Positions 63,341 to 64,000 of a DNA stretch of 64,000 bases are shown here, one piece after another. The notes under the pieces were generated by a model. The model had not been told where the DNA came from. It did not search any database and saw nothing but the letters and a program-made list of their open reading frames with translations. The position numbers and the translations under genes were made by a program. Origin of the DNA: Pohlia nutans (Eukaryota; Streptophyta; Bryopsida; Bryales; Mniaceae); NCBI GenBank assembly GCA_022496805.1, contig CM040093.1, positions 11,932,713 through 11,996,712 on the forward strand, read 5' to 3'. The number at the start of each line of letters is the position of its first letter. Positions within the stretch are counted from its first letter, which is position 1.

Positions 63341-63506
63341 TGTTTGGACATAGTATGCAAAAGTCAAGAAGGTTCAAAGTTTTATTGGTAGATGCCCAAT
63401 AGAACATACTTACGGCAACCTCTTCATCAATATATACACATTGTCTAAGAATGTCCCTACTTTAGCTGCATCTATCTCATTCCATCAAACATGGACAAGG
63501 TGTACA

Positions 63507-64000
63507 TTAACCCCTAAATGCCTAGAGCCCTCTCCAAATTCAGCAGTTTTGCAAAGATGCATTATAAAATGCAACCTAGAGGGATATTTTGAACTTGATA
63601 TACGAATAAAAGTTGTACATAATGAATTTTAGATCCTATCCATCCGGTTAGATCTATGATTGCTATTACCAATAGTTTTGTATAAAATTTGAAACGTGAA
63701 ATTCAAAATTATTTTGTAATTCAATTACGAATAAGATATTGACAATCTACGAATGAATTTTTTTGTGATTGGTTAAAATGTAACACTCTAAGTGTAGTGA
63801 TTTTTGGAGATTTTTTGGTTGCTTAATTTTATGAGTTGACTTTTTTTAGAGCATTTTAACACTGAAATCTTCAAAATTTTGGATGAATCACTACAACATG
63901 AAATGAGGCATAAAAATTTCACAAATCATCCATTTTCTAATCAGATCACATGTGCATGAAGCTAACTTCCCATAGAATCTACAATAAAAATTCCACACTG
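63507..64000 (+). mobile_element. TTAA MITE family A, cut by the window end
   Basis: Starts TTAA-CCCCTAAATGCCTAG and follows the family A consensus for 494 bases. About 80 bases and the right terminus are beyond the window. Confidence 0.92.

Overview
The window looks like nuclear DNA of a land plant, most likely one with swimming sperm (bryophyte, lycophyte, fern, or a cycad/Ginkgo type). Four intron-containing host genes are recognisable: plant-type threonine synthase, a KANADI-class GARP transcription factor (a land-plant developmental family), a YqgF/RuvX-like nuclease, and a ten-exon coiled-coil gene that resembles the axonemal microtubule inner protein CFAP210/CCDC173. KANADI plus an axonemal gene is what points to a flagellated land plant. 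The species cannot be fixed from sequence alone. The rest is AT-rich and dominated by transposable-element debris.

Layout. 1-7317: broken LINE (endonuclease, reverse transcriptase, RNase H, Cys clusters, 3' hairpin, CTAT tail) inserted in a TTAA-flanked MITE. 7.8-8.25 kb: ATTCATCC repeat cluster. 8446-12187 (+): threonine synthase, 3 exons. 13-22 kb: MITEs, duplications and minisatellites. 24.1-25.6 kb (-): KANADI, with minisatellite upstream to 26.8 kb. 29.07-30.05 kb: 982-bp near-perfect palindrome with TA flanks. 31.1-31.9 kb: minisatellite. 36.1-45.6 kb (-): CFAP210-like gene with MITEs in its introns. 48.6-51.0 kb (-): YqgF-like gene. 52.7-58.1 kb: MITEs and an 80-bp tandem array. 59.4-61.1 kb: broken PIF/Harbinger transposase. 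61.5-64 kb: small MITEs and repeats.

The most interesting structure is a set of about 18 elements, plus three solo ends, filling roughly 8-9 kb. They begin TTAA-CCCCTAA and end TTAGGGG-TTAA, and most carry a subterminal CGTCCA...TGGACG hairpin. One copy is flanked by TTAG on both sides, so the four bases look like a target-site duplication. This is the signature expected of piggyBac-type non-autonomous elements, which would be notable in a plant. A second pattern is a GGATGAA/TTCATCC motif cluster upstream of three of the four genes. A third is that one TTAA family sits in introns of two different genes in the same transcriptional orientation.

The genes do not form a pathway; they are independent housekeeping, developmental and ciliary genes in repeat-rich DNA. 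Gene models were made by reading splice sites by eye, so exact junctions, 5' starts and the KANADI 3' end remain provisional.
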